From Gordonia sp. X0973 (GTDB lineage: Bacteria > Actinomycetota > Actinomycetes > Mycobacteriales > Mycobacteriaceae): a stretch of DNA of 64,000 nt. The DNA is taken from assembly GCF_013348785.1 (NCBI RefSeq), contig NZ_CP054691.1, positions 682,001-746,000 of the forward strand. Direction: 5' to 3'. Below the pieces are notes generated by a model. The model searched no databases and was not told the origin of the DNA. It saw nothing but the letters and a program-made list of their open reading frames with translations. Positions 1-8,110 of the stretch are shown in pieces (positions within the stretch are counted from its first letter, which is position 1; every line of letters starts with the position of its first letter). The position numbers and the translations under genes were made by a program.

Positions 1-1113
1 GACCCGGTTGATGCCGGTCGACCGGAGTCGCTGGGTGAGCCCCTGCACCTGGATGTGGCCGACTTCGCGACAACGCTCGTCGAGATCGGGGCCGGGTGGC
101 GGGACGAACGGGAAGGGCGGGACGAGGCGGCGCAACCGGCCCTCGTCCGAGCGCCGGCCAAGGGTGACCGGAATCCGGCGCAGATCGCGCAGCAGCTCCG
201 CGTAGTCGCCGACCTGGTCGCGCAGACTGATCATCCGGGCCCGCTCCTGGCGAAGCCGGTCGAGGTCGATGTCGGCGGTGATGGTCTGCGCGACCGTCTC
301 GAACGGTGTGGTGCGCGCCAGCAGCGTGCCGTTCTCGGTGATGAGCGCATCCCCGTCCCAGGCGAGGTCGGTGGTCGACTCGCCGAAACCCGAGGCGACG
401 TAGACGTGTGCGGCGACGTTGCGCGCCGAATGCGAGGTCGAGAGCTCGCGGCGGTAGGCCTCCTTGCCGACGGTGACCGGCGAGCCGGACAGGTTGACCA
501 GCACGGTCGCACCGCCGAGGGCGGCCCAGGTCGACGGTGGGATCGGCACCCACCCGTCCTCGCACACCTCGACGTGGAGCACCAGGCCGGGGAGGTCGGC
601 GGCCTCGAAGAGGAGGTCCGGGCCGAAGGGCACGGTCTGTCCGAGCACCGTCGCCTCGTCGAGGGGGGCGTCGCGCGCCGCGGCGAAGAGGCGCTGTTCA
701 TAGAACTCGCGGTAGTTCGGCAGATACGACTTGGGGACGACGCCCACGATGGCGCCGTCGTGCAGGACCGCGGCCGTGTTGTAGAGCCCGTCGCCGATGC
801 GCAACGGTACGCCGACGCAGACGAGGGCGGACAGGCCCGCGGTGGCGGCGCGGACGGCGTCCAGGGCGGTCAGGGCCGCGTCGAGTAGCGCATCCTGCTG
901 GACGAGGTCGTCGACGCTGTACCCGGTCAGGCCGAGTTCGGGGAAGGCGATCACCGCGGCGCCGTCGTGGGCGGCGGCGGTCATCAACTCGATGGTGCGC
1001 GCGGCGTTGGTCGCGGGGTCGGCCAGGGCGACGACGGGCACCGCGGCGCTGACCCGGGCATAGCCGTAGTCGGACACCGATTCCCTGGTCTTCGCAGTGC
1101 GTTTGGAGGCCAC
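1..1113 (-). CDS. nadE: Glutamine-dependent NAD+ synthetase, N-terminal part (cut by window edge)
   Basis: This is the first 371 codons of a two-domain NAD synthetase; the C-terminal synthetase domain lies beyond the left edge. The visible part is the nitrilase-type glutaminase domain that supplies ammonia for amidation of nicotinic acid adenine dinucleotide. The catalytic triad can be read: Glu in FPELGLTGYS, Lys in VPKSYLPNYREFYE and Cys in EVCEDGW. The segment SGSPVTVGK and the following STTDLAWDG match the family. The start is GTG at 1113 (MASKRTAKT), giving an N-terminus slightly longer than the M. tuberculosis protein. It diverges from the membrane protein gene to its right. Family assignment is firm; the exact start is likely. 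Confidence 0.93.
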   Translation of the reverse strand, partial: MASKRTAKTRESVSDYGYARVSAAVPVVALADPATNAARTIELMTAAAHDGAAVIAFPELGLTGYSVDDLVQQDALLDAALTALDAVRAATAGLSALVCVGVPLRIGDGLYNTAAVLHDGAIVGVVPKSYLPNYREFYEQRLFAAARDAPLDEATVLGQTVPFGPDLLFEAADLPGLVLHVEVCEDGWVPIPPSTWAALGGATVLVNLSGSPVTVGKEAYRRELSTSHSARNVAAHVYVASGFGESTTDLAWDGDALITENGTLLARTTPFETVAQTITADIDLDRLRQERARMISLRDQVGDYAELLRDLRRIPVTLGRRSDEGRLRRLVPPFPFVPPPGPDLDERCREVGHIQVQGLTQRLRSTGINRV

Positions 1114-1151
1114 GGGCCAAGCGTAGTCGGGCGGCCGGACACCCGTGTGCG

Positions 1152-1697
1152 ATGCTGGTTCGCATGTCCGCCGCGCATCCCGGTCTGCCCGCGTTGCGGA
1201 TCGGCGTCGGCGTGGCGGTGCCGGTCCTGGCACTGTCCGCGCACGGTATCGCCCACGGCGAGCTGCCCGGCGCGGCGGGAATCCTGATCTGTGTCGCACT
1301 CGGCGCCGTGCTGGCCGGGATGCTCGGCGCGCAGGCCGGGACGCGACAGCGCGACCGTCGGCCCTCGGTGGCCTCGGTCGCCGCACTCCTGGTCGTCGGA
1401 CAGGTCCTCGGCCACTTCGCCGCTTCCGTCGGTGATACCGGGCACGGCGTCGCGGATCTCGGCGCAGTCGGCCCGATGGCGGCGTGGCACAGTGCCGCCA
1501 TCCCGCTCAGCGCCGTTCTGTTGGTGCTCGTCGCGCATCTGTACGCACTGGTCAGCTCGGTCGTCGAGTCGTTGACCACCGCGCCGGTGCTCCCGGTCGG
1601 CGGTCGTCGCGCCGCCGTCACGACCGCGTGGCGTCCGCGCGCGGTCACCCTCCGGGCCGGTGGCGGATCCCGCGCACCCCCGTTCTCCACGACGTAG
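1152..1697 (+). CDS. Four-helix membrane protein at head of copper locus
   Basis: Unrecognised family, 181 residues, about four hydrophobic helices (near residues 12-35, 40-62, 75-97 and 115-140). Several histidines sit in or next to the helices (SAHGIAHGE, VLGHFAAS, MAAWHSAA, LVAHLYAL), which would suit metal handling or a cofactor role, but that is inference. A second in-frame ATG at 1164 is equally plausible as start; neither has an obvious ribosome binding site. The gene lies 86 bp before ycnI and in the same direction as ycnI-copC-copD, so a role in copper or redox metal trafficking is possible. Confidence 0.7.
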   Translation: MLVRMSAAHPGLPALRIGVGVAVPVLALSAHGIAHGELPGAAGILICVALGAVLAGMLGAQAGTRQRDRRPSVASVAALLVVGQVLGHFAASVGDTGHGVADLGAVGPMAAWHSAAIPLSAVLLVLVAHLYALVSSVVESLTTAPVLPVGGRRAAVTTAWRPRAVTLRAGGGSRAPPFSTT

Positions 1698-1738
1698 TCA
1701 CCACACCGCCCGTCGCAGCCGCGGCAGGTGGATTCCTC

Positions 1739-1760
1739 GGCGCCCCACTCGGGTGGCGCC
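1739..1760 (+). promoter_or_regulatory. GC-rich hairpin in the leader of ycnI
   Basis: GGCGCC-CCACTCGGGT-GGCGCC forms a short perfect stem about 12 bases before the TTGGAG ribosome binding site of ycnI. It could be a terminator for the upstream membrane protein gene or a leader structure controlling the copper genes. There is no U-tract, so function is uncertain. Confidence 0.3.
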
Positions 1761-1783
1761 GCTACCTCGTTTGGAGAACAACA

Positions 1784-2419
1784 ATGAAGACCATTTCTGC
1801 ACGCGCATTGGCCGCCACCGCGGCACTCGGCCTGGTGCTGGGCCCGATCGTCGGGGCCGGTGCCGCCGAGGCCCACGTCACCGCCCGCACCTCCGGCATG
1901 GGGTCGGAGGGCTTCGGCGTCGTCACCTTCGTCGTGCCCAACGAATCCGACACCGCCGCGACCACCGCGCTCACGGTGAGCTTCCCCGCGGTCAAACACC
2001 TCTTCCCGGAGGGCAAGTCGGGGTGGACGACACATGTGACCAAGAATCCGCAGGGTGAGGTCACCGCGATCGGGTGGACCGCCGACCCGGGCACGCCGGG
2101 CATCCCGGTCGGCCAGTTCTCGGAGTTCAACGTCGCCGGCGGTCCGTTCACCGGCACGGTCGCGCTTCCGGCCACCCAGGTCTACGGCGACGGGAAGGTC
2201 GTCAAGTGGGACCAGAACCAGGCGCCGGGAGCCGATGAGCCCGAACACCCGTCGCCGACGATCAGCCCGGCCCCGGTCGCGGCCGCCCCGTCGGACACGA
2301 CGGCCCGCTGGCTCGGCGGCCTCGGGTTGCTGGCCGGAGCGGTCGGAATCGTCGTCGGTGCCGCGGGTCTGCGCGGGCGCCGCGATAATGGCACCGTGAA
2401 AAAGGAATCCGATGCGTAA
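1784..2419 (+). CDS. ycnI: YcnI-family (DUF1775) copper-associated secreted/membrane protein
   Basis: YcnI proteins bind Cu(II) at the cell surface and travel with CopC/CopD-type genes. The 211-residue product has a signal peptide (residues 1-31, ending AGAAEAH), and the mature protein begins with His in the order HVT, the residue used for copper binding in this family. The DUF1775 domain covers roughly residues 32-150; a Pro/Ala linker, a C-terminal helix (LGGLGLLAGAVGIVVGAAGL) and an RGRRD stop-transfer follow. ATG at 1784 is chosen because TTGGAGAACAACA precedes it and the signal peptide starts there. It overlaps copC by 8 bases, so translation is probably coupled. Confidence 0.9.
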   Translation: MKTISARALAATAALGLVLGPIVGAGAAEAHVTARTSGMGSEGFGVVTFVVPNESDTAATTALTVSFPAVKHLFPEGKSGWTTHVTKNPQGEVTAIGWTADPGTPGIPVGQFSEFNVAGGPFTGTVALPATQVYGDGKVVKWDQNQAPGADEPEHPSPTISPAPVAAAPSDTTARWLGGLGLLAGAVGIVVGAAGLRGRRDNGTVKKESDA

Positions 2420-2927
2420 GCTCCTCGTCCTGCTCGCGGCGGTCGCGGCCCTCGTCCTGGGGGCCGGACCGGCGTCGGCGCATTCGCGCGTCGTCTCGTC
2501 GAACCCGGCCGACGGTGCGGCGATCGATCATTCGCAGCCGTCCGTCTCGATCACCTTCAACGAGCCGATTCAGGACAAGTTCGCCTCGGCGAGTGTCGTC
2601 GGGCCCGACCAGCATTTCTGGCAGGCGGGCGATCCCTTCGTCGAGGGGCCCGTGCTGCGCATCCCGCTGCGCGAACTCGGGCCGGTCGGGGTATACGAGG
2701 TCAACTATCGGGTGACCTCGGCCGACGGGCATCCGGTCAGCGGCAAGCGGACGTTCCGGCTCACCGTCGCCGGGCACGGTACCCCCGGCGCGGCGGCCGG
2801 CGAGTCCTCCGGCGGGATCCCGGTGTGGCCCTTCCTGGTGGGCGTCGGGGTGATCCTGCTGGCCGCGGTCGGTGCCCTGGCGTGGTTCACGCGAGGCGGG
2901 GCCGGTGGCGCCAAGCGTCGACGCTAG
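2412..2927 (+). CDS. copC: CopC-domain copper resistance protein
   Basis: 171-residue exported CopC-like protein. The signal peptide runs to GPASA, leaving mature N-terminal His (HSRVVSS), and the C-terminal part of the domain has SADGHPVSGKRTF, giving the His1-Asp-His set known to bind Cu(II) in CopC. No methionine-rich Cu(I) site is visible, so it should be a Cu(II)-only type. A single C-terminal helix (VWPFLVGVGVILLAAVGALAW) followed by Arg/Lys anchors it in the membrane. It overlaps ycnI upstream and copD downstream, and probably passes copper to CopD. Confidence 0.92.
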   Translation: MRKLLVLLAAVAALVLGAGPASAHSRVVSSNPADGAAIDHSQPSVSITFNEPIQDKFASASVVGPDQHFWQAGDPFVEGPVLRIPLRELGPVGVYEVNYRVTSADGHPVSGKRTFRLTVAGHGTPGAAAGESSGGIPVWPFLVGVGVILLAAVGALAWFTRGGAGGAKRRR

Positions 2928-3849
2928 CCGCGCCGGGCTGATCGCCGGGGTGTGCGCGACGGCGGGGCTGCTCCTCGGGGTGGGCCTCGCCGTCGTCGTC
3001 GCGGGTTCGGCCGGTCCGTTGTCGTCGGTGTGGCCCGACGGGGTCGCGCTGGGGGCCGGGGTCCTGCTCGTCGGATTCGGTTCCCTGCCCTTCCTCGGCG
3101 TCGAGCCGTCGGCGCGGTTGATCGGGGGAATCGCCGCCGTGTGGCTGGTGGCCGGCGTCGCCGGTGTGTGGTTGTCGGCCGGGGAGCAGGCGGGGAGATC
3201 GCCGCTGCGCATCTCGGTGCACGAGTTCGCCGACGCGTGGTCGGGACGGCCGAGTCAGCTCATCGCGACGGCGTGCGCGCTGGCCGTCGCGGCGTGGGCG
3301 ATCGGCGAGGTGACCGGCCGGTTGTCGATCCATCCGGGGGTCGTCGCCGGGATGGCCGGGATCGGCGTCGTCGCCGTGGCCGTTGCCGGGCATTCCGGGC
3401 AGCATGAGCTCGGTCCGGTCGTCGTCGGCGTCCATGCGGTCGCGGCCGCGTGGTGGTGCGGCGCGCTGGCCGCGCTGGCCCTGACCGTTCGCGGCCGTGC
3501 CGGATGGGCGCAGGCCCTGCCGCGCTTCTCGTCATGGGCGTTGTGGGCGGTGGTGGCATTGGCGGCCAGCGGGGTGATCGCTGCAGTGATGAATATGGAT
3601 CTGTTTGGCGCCCAAGGGTTCTCGGCGGTGTGGCGCAGCGGCTACGGGCGAGTCGTACTCGCCAAGACGGTCGTGTTGCTCGCGCTTCTCTTCGTGGCCG
3701 CGGTTCATCGTCGACGATGGGTGCCGCGCGCGGCCGGGCACCGCTCCACCGTCGACGAGTCGTTGCGGCGAGCGGCCCTCGAGATCGCGCTGATGGCGGT
3801 GGCCGTCGGGTTGGCCGCCGGGCTCGCCGGAACCGCGCCGCAGGGCTGA
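2905..3849 (+). CDS. copD: CopD-family copper import/export membrane protein
   Basis: About 314 residues with eight or so hydrophobic helices, the usual CopD core. Histidines near helix ends (GHSGQHELGPVVVGVHAVAAAWWCG) match the conserved metal or heme positions of CopD. GTG at 2905 is chosen because GAGGCGGGG lies upstream and it gives a 23-base overlap with copC; ATG at 2872 would add 11 residues with no match to the family. The gene ends one base before the convergent hydrolase stop codon. Together with YcnI and CopC it forms a surface copper acquisition or tolerance module. Confidence 0.87.
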   Translation: MAPSVDASRAGLIAGVCATAGLLLGVGLAVVVAGSAGPLSSVWPDGVALGAGVLLVGFGSLPFLGVEPSARLIGGIAAVWLVAGVAGVWLSAGEQAGRSPLRISVHEFADAWSGRPSQLIATACALAVAAWAIGEVTGRLSIHPGVVAGMAGIGVVAVAVAGHSGQHELGPVVVGVHAVAAAWWCGALAALALTVRGRAGWAQALPRFSSWALWAVVALAASGVIAAVMNMDLFGAQGFSAVWRSGYGRVVLAKTVVLLALLFVAAVHRRRWVPRAAGHRSTVDESLRRAALEIALMAVAVGLAAGLAGTAPQG

Positions 3850-3850
3850 G

Positions 3851-4756
3851 TTACTTCTGCTCGTCCCAGGCGGCGTTGAGGACTTCGAGGATCTGTTGGG
3901 CGAAGCCGAGGCCGCCGAGGTGCGACTCCTCGGGCATTTCGAACAGCTCGGCGTCGGGCAGCAGGGAGACCATGTGCTGGCCGTGTGCGTACGGGATGAT
4001 GTGGTCCTTGTCGCCGTGCCACCAGCGGACCGGTGTGGTGATGTCGGCGACGCGGAAACCCCAGTCCTTGGCGAAGACGATCGCATCGGCGAAGGGTGCG
4101 TCCATGCGACGCGAACCGCCGTGCAGCAGGTCGTCGAGGAACATGGCGCGGAACTCCGGGCGGGCGAGGAGTTCGCGGTCGCCCTTGGGGGACAGGCGGC
4201 CGTAGAGGTCGATCGCGGGCTCGGCCACCGGGCGGGCGATGGACAGGAGTGAACTCAGCACCTTGCCGATCGGTGCGCCCGCCACCTTCAGGAGTGGAGC
4301 GGTCAGTTTCGCGATCTCCACCGCGCCGCCGCCGATCGCCTCGGGGCCGACCGTCGGGGCGACGCCGCCCATCACTCCGACGACTTTGACCCGGTCGGGT
4401 GCGGCGTAGGCGGTGGCGAGGCTGTACGGGCCGCCGCCGGAGAGGCCGATCACGCCGAACTCGTCGATGTCCAAGGAATCGGCGACGGTCAGCAGGTCGC
4501 CGGTGAATTCGAGGACGTTCTCGTAGCGGTACGCCGTCGATGAGCCGACGCCAGGGCGGTCGAGTCCGATGATGCACAGGCCGTGGTCGACGGCGATCTC
4601 GCGCGCCTCGGGTGGGATCTGACGCCGCGCGCCGGGGGTGCCGTGCAGCCAGAAGTAGGGGCGCGCGGTCAGCTTGCCGAACTGGGCGAATCCCAACCGG
4701 CGGCCGTCGCCCACGGCGACGGAGCCCTCAAGCTTCGGGCGGTCGATCTCGAACAC
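3851..4756 (-). CDS. Alpha/beta-fold hydrolase
   Basis: 301-residue cytoplasmic alpha/beta hydrolase. The oxyanion motif HGTPGAR, the nucleophile elbow GLSGGG (Ser near residue 105), the acid region HGDKDHI and the catalytic His in EESHLGG are all in order. The substrate cannot be told from sequence. The GTG start at 4756 lies inside a perfect TnnAACnnGTTnnA palindrome (see the 4749 entry), so the gene may be controlled by a KstR-like repressor. No ribosome binding site is visible, which fits a leaderless message or a later start. It is convergent with copD. Confidence 0.85.
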   Translation of the reverse strand: MFEIDRPKLEGSVAVGDGRRLGFAQFGKLTARPYFWLHGTPGARRQIPPEAREIAVDHGLCIIGLDRPGVGSSTAYRYENVLEFTGDLLTVADSLDIDEFGVIGLSGGGPYSLATAYAAPDRVKVVGVMGGVAPTVGPEAIGGGAVEIAKLTAPLLKVAGAPIGKVLSSLLSIARPVAEPAIDLYGRLSPKGDRELLARPEFRAMFLDDLLHGGSRRMDAPFADAIVFAKDWGFRVADITTPVRWWHGDKDHIIPYAHGQHMVSLLPDAELFEMPEESHLGGLGFAQQILEVLNAAWDEQK

Positions 4757-4762
4757 GTTCTA
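4749..4762. promoter_or_regulatory. KstR-type palindrome over the hydrolase start codon
   Basis: TCGAACACGTTCTA fits the KstR consensus TnnAACnnGTTnnA at every fixed position. It covers the GTG start of the hydrolase gene at 4756. KstR is the TetR-family repressor of cholesterol and lipid catabolism in mycolic-acid actinobacteria. Binding here is inferred from the match only. Confidence 0.5.
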
Positions 4763-4824
4763 GAGCATGGCACAGCTCACCCCGGTCGAGGTGCAAGACG
4801 GTTCTGCGGCTCGGTTCCCGGTGA

Positions 4825-5695
4825 GGAGCACAGATCGCGGCGGTAGCCGAGTACATCGCTGAGGTGCAGCGTCACCCGATCTACGCCCTGGCCGTGACGT
4901 TCAGTGCGTACACCGGTCTGAGAGCGGGCGAGCTGCGCGGCCTCCAGATCGGCGATGTGATGATTCCCAAGTCGTGCGGCGCAATGGGCGCGGTGTCGGC
5001 GGTAAGTGGAGACGGGCACGCCTAAGTCAGTGCGCTCGACGCGCACGGTACCGATGGACGGATGGCTCACCGACGACCTGCGTACGTACCTGGCTGCGCA
5101 CCCGCGCCGCATGGACCCCACAGCGCCGCTATTCCCTGGCAGGATGACGCGGACCGAGGCGAAGGCCGCAGGCGTCACCATCAGCAACAAGGACGCCAAA
5201 CTCTCTGACGAAGAGATCGCCGCGACCTACAAGTGGGCCGACCCGATCAACACAGACAACGTGGCTGACACATACCTCCAACCCGCCTTGGCTGCGCTCG
5301 GTCTACCGGCTTCGCGGTGGCACGATCTTCGCCACTCGTTTGCGGTGAATAGCCTGACTGCGGGCGAGCATTACATGGCGGTCAGCAAGATGCTCGGGCA
5401 CGGCTCATTCGTCACGACGCTCAACGTCTACGCCGACTACATCTCTGAGAACGAAGGCGGCAAGGCCGCGCCGCTTACTCGACCTCAGGTGTCTTCAGGC
5501 TCCGGCCCAGAAGGTCGTGAGTCTTCGGTAGCAGGGTCGGAGGACTCCATCAGAGCGCGCCCAGCGGTCGACAGAGCATTCATCGCCCGCACAACATCAC
5601 TGGTGGCTAGCTGCATCCGATGGAAGCCCTCCCGTTCGTCATATCTGTCAAGCTGCCCGCCTGAGCGGAACTGGCGTTCTGAAACCGCCGCCTGA
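4825..5695 (+). pseudogene. Decayed tyrosine recombinase (integrase) remnant
   Basis: Catalytic half of a phage-type integrase, broken. From 4834 one frame reads AAVAEYIAEVQ then TGLRAGELRGLQIGDV, which carries catalytic Arg I. The next stretch (VVRRNGRGVGGKW) is in a second frame, and from about 5009 the sequence ETGTPKS continues in a third, carrying WHDLRHSFA (H-x-x-R) and LGHGSFVTTLNVYADY (His and the Tyr nucleophile). At least two small indels therefore interrupt it. The N-terminal SAM-like arm and core-binding domains are absent: a TGA lies just before the first recognisable residue. Past about 5480 the frame runs antisense into the neighbouring gene and no longer looks like an integrase. 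It marks an old island insertion. Confidence 0.8.
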
Positions 5696-6132
5696 AGCGC
5701 GTAGGACAGGGAATCTTGGACGCTCTGCACATAGTCGTCCAAGGCATCGCCCACGACGATCCTCAGGTTGGATCGCGCCCTCGGAATCTGCGCCATGTGG
5801 CCGCTCACTTCCCAGAACGACCGATGGAATGGCTCGGCTTCCACCGACCATACGTGTGCCGAGTTGAGCTGCGACGAAGCCTCAAATCCGCTCGTCAGGA
5901 TTTGCTCGCAGTATTCGGCGATCTTGGTGCGCTTCCAGTGGATCCATTCGCGCTGGTCTGCCTTTTCCAACGTCTCGGCGTGCTGCTCAGCTGCTAGACG
6001 AAGTGACTTGTTGCTCTGGCGCACAGTGAAGTACAGCGTGGCCAGGGTGGCCAGCGCGATTACGGTGCTACCGATCAGGGGAGCCCACGCCGCCAATTCG
6101 GTTCCTGCTGCCATCCGCTGATCCTCGCTCAA
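5485..6132 (-). CDS. Single-pass membrane protein of unknown function (island cargo)
   Basis: 215 residues. One helix near residues 15-37 (APLIGSTVIALATLATLYFTV) is followed by a charged, helical soluble region (RQSNKSLRLAAEQHAETLEK) and a C-terminal half with no motif I recognise. This topology, a short outer end plus a membrane helix and a cytoplasmic coiled segment, is common for small accessory or defence-island proteins, but no family can be named. It starts inside the stop of the DUF4145 gene (ATGA overlap), so the two are an operon. Base composition is visibly lower in GC than flanking genes, supporting transfer with the dead integrase. Confidence 0.7.
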   Translation of the reverse strand: MSEDQRMAAGTELAAWAPLIGSTVIALATLATLYFTVRQSNKSLRLAAEQHAETLEKADQREWIHWKRTKIAEYCEQILTSGFEASSQLNSAHVWSVEAEPFHRSFWEVSGHMAQIPRARSNLRIVVGDALDDYVQSVQDSLSYALQAAVSERQFRSGGQLDRYDEREGFHRMQLATSDVVRAMNALSTAGRALMESSDPATEDSRPSGPEPEDT

Positions 6133-6857
6133 GGCGATGAAGGTGCAGGCTGAGTGGAGCGCTTCTTGGGCGGAATCGCACGGTCAAGCCGCCCTGGCTG
6201 AACGTAGAGGGTATCGATTAGATGCTTGACGAACTCGCGGAGTTCTTGTGCCTGCTCAATCGGTACCTCTGCCCACGTTTCCTGATGTGCACCAGCATTG
6301 CCGACAGTCCGTACATGGTCCGCGAACTTCTTGAATCCGTCGTGCAGAGTTCTGTCGACCACCATTTGCTTGACCGCATCGTTGAGGGTCTTCGCCTTCT
6401 TGGCGTCTTCGCTTCCCTTGTCCTGGACGATCTGCGCGAGCGCGTTTCGAAACATCGCCACGGCGGCGTTGGATGCCTCCACGCTTATGCATCGCGCTCC
6501 CTCATCAAAGGCGCCAGCAATGGCATCTGGCACGTCCGTCGTGTCGCTCAGGTGGCCGGGCTTCGGGAACCACAGGAGCGGTGACCACCCGTCACCTGAG
6601 CGATACTGCTCGATGACGACCGTTTCATTCCCACATCCGTGGCAGCGCAACCGTACACATTGCTGGACGGCCTGCTTGCGACCGAAGTCAGTGCGCCACT
6701 CGATATCGTCCGTTGCCATCACGCCAAAGTTGCTGACGCGCTCGCACCGAGGACACTGCCCGCTCGGGTCGTAAGAGGAGGGCAACGTGTCTGGATTCAA
6801 GGTCTCGTCATCCTCGTCTGTCGGATCGGTCGAGCCCGCAAGCACCTGTTCTGCCAT
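6129..6857 (-). CDS. DUF4145-like protein with zinc ribbon
   Basis: 242 residues from ATG 6857 (MAEQVLAGS); a GTG at 6899 would add 14 residues. An N-terminal zinc ribbon is clear (CPRC at about residue 36 and CHGC at about 75). It is followed by a helical DUF4145-type domain with AMFRNALAQIV and the signature VGNAGAH near residue 185. DUF4145 domains occur alone or fused to restriction or other defence enzymes, and their activity is not established. It sits beside tRNA-Lys and a broken integrase and overlaps the membrane protein gene by four bases. Assignment rests on motif resemblance. Confidence 0.7.
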   Translation of the reverse strand: MAEQVLAGSTDPTDEDDETLNPDTLPSSYDPSGQCPRCERVSNFGVMATDDIEWRTDFGRKQAVQQCVRLRCHGCGNETVVIEQYRSGDGWSPLLWFPKPGHLSDTTDVPDAIAGAFDEGARCISVEASNAAVAMFRNALAQIVQDKGSEDAKKAKTLNDAVKQMVVDRTLHDGFKKFADHVRTVGNAGAHQETWAEVPIEQAQELREFVKHLIDTLYVQPGRLDRAIPPKKRSTQPAPSSP

Positions 6858-6980
6858 AACCCAGCAGTCTATGGACAGGGACCGACAACCACGGCGCACC
6901 GCGCCGGGGTAATGCTGGGGTGACAGCGCCTTGACCTGGGACGATACGCAAGAAACCGCCCGTTACCAGGCGGTTTAGCG

Positions 6981-7053
6981 TGCCCCCTCTCGGGCTCGAA
7001 CCGAGGACCTGCGGATTAAAAGTCCGTAGCTCTACCAACTGAGCTAAAGGGGC
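6981..7053 (-). tRNA. tRNA-Lys (UUU)
   Basis: A 73-base cloverleaf on the minus strand. The acceptor strands GCCCCTT and AGGGGGC pair, the D-arm reads AGCTCAGTTGGTAGAGC, the anticodon loop is CTTTTAA giving UUU, and the T-arm contains GGTTCGAGCCC. CCA is not encoded. Its 3' end faces the island with the decayed integrase, a typical attachment location, but I found no second copy of the tRNA 3' end at the island's far side. Confidence 0.95.
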
Positions 7054-7176
7054 GGGCGTCGTCTCGGCCCGGCCGAGGACAACAGGATCGTAGTGTACCC
7101 AAACGCTGCGACGCGGTTCTGATGCCGGGCCGCTCGCCGGCCGTTTCCTGGGCAACGGGGCTGTGAGCTGGTTTCA

Positions 7177-7761
7177 TTGAGCGCCGTGCAGACCATTTAC
7201 GACCGCCTCGCTTTGATGGCCGTGACGCAGTCGCGGGTGGTCGACCCGCGCACCGTCACGGGCCAGATCCTCGTCGACATCGACGCCGATCGGTGGCCGG
7301 AGGATCCGACGGCGGGTTCGCTCGGCTACTTCGGGCTCTACGTGGCCAAGAACCCGGCGACGGAGTTCCGCGACAACGTTCTGCTCGTGTTGACCAGATT
7401 CATCGTCGACACGGATATAGATGTCAGCTTCCTGTTCTACGACATCGAGCGCGAGGCCCGCGCACTACTGGAGTGGATGGAGCAAGACACGCAGTTCGTC
7501 GAGGCCGAAATGGATCCCACACCTACCCTGTACGCCGAGGCCGGCAGGCGCGAGTCGGGTTGCTATGAGGGGGCTGCGTTGCAGTCGGGTTGTTACCGGG
7601 ACCCTGACGCGGGGTGGCTGTTCACCGCCACGAAGTACGTTGCGTACCAGCGTGCGAATGTAGTCTACCTGCTGCAGTGCACGGCGACTTCCGCGTCGCA
7701 GGAGCGCGAGACGTGGCGCGAATTGACCGCCGTCGTGCGGTCGGCTCGGTTCGAGGGTTAG
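7177..7761 (+). CDS. Conserved hypothetical protein, possibly LpqN/LpqT-like fold
   Basis: 194 residues, no signal peptide, rich in acidic and aromatic residues. The pattern of short beta strands and the ending TWRELTAVVRSARF resemble actinobacterial LpqN/LpqT-like proteins, but the match is weak and no catalytic motif is visible. TTG at 7177 gives MSAVQTIYDRL; GTG at 7186 is an alternative. The next gene follows 11 bases later, so the two are likely co-transcribed. Confidence 0.6.
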   Translation: MSAVQTIYDRLALMAVTQSRVVDPRTVTGQILVDIDADRWPEDPTAGSLGYFGLYVAKNPATEFRDNVLLVLTRFIVDTDIDVSFLFYDIEREARALLEWMEQDTQFVEAEMDPTPTLYAEAGRRESGCYEGAALQSGCYRDPDAGWLFTATKYVAYQRANVVYLLQCTATSASQERETWRELTAVVRSARFEG

Positions 7762-7772
7762 GGGAGGTCGTC

Positions 7773-8066
7773 ATGGTGAGTAGAGACGTGCGCGTGGACG
7801 ATCTGGAGGCGGCATTGTCGGCGACGGTGAGCTTCACCGCCGACCCCAAAGACGAGGGCTGGTATCGCGGCCAATGGGCCGGTGCGGATCTGTATGCGCG
7901 GCTTGGGAACTTTCCCGACGAGCACTTGTACTCGCTTTACCTCGGAAACGGGCGGTGGATGGATTTCACGACGAAACCCGCCGGTTGGTCCTTCGCCTCC
8001 ACTGCGGATTGGCCGCCGGGCGCGCGACCCCGCTTGCCCAAGGGCTATTTCTACCCGGAGTCTTAG
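7773..8066 (+). CDS. Small hypothetical protein
   Basis: 97 residues from ATG 7773, preceded by GGGGAGGTCGTC, a good ribosome binding site. The protein is soluble, with several aromatic positions (GWYRGQWAG, YSLYLGNGRWMDF, KGYFYPES), and no recognised domain. It lies close behind the 194-residue gene and probably acts with it. Function unknown. Confidence 0.6.
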   Translation: MVSRDVRVDDLEAALSATVSFTADPKDEGWYRGQWAGADLYARLGNFPDEHLYSLYLGNGRWMDFTTKPAGWSFASTADWPPGARPRLPKGYFYPES

Positions 8067-8110
8067 GTCTGGTGGCTGATCAGCCCTCCCCATGTCAGAT
8101 TTGCGTGAGT

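Noticed and set aside
698..2248. Long minus-strand open frame of 516 codons over the copper locus
   Set aside because: It is antisense to clearly coding genes (YcnI with its signal peptide, membrane protein, nadE in another frame) and translates to Arg/Pro-rich low-complexity sequence typical of GC-rich shadow frames.
4757..4824. attL copy of the tRNA-Lys 3' end at the far side of the island
   Set aside because: I compared this stretch with the tRNA 3' end and T-arm and saw no convincing match, so the original attachment site cannot be defined.
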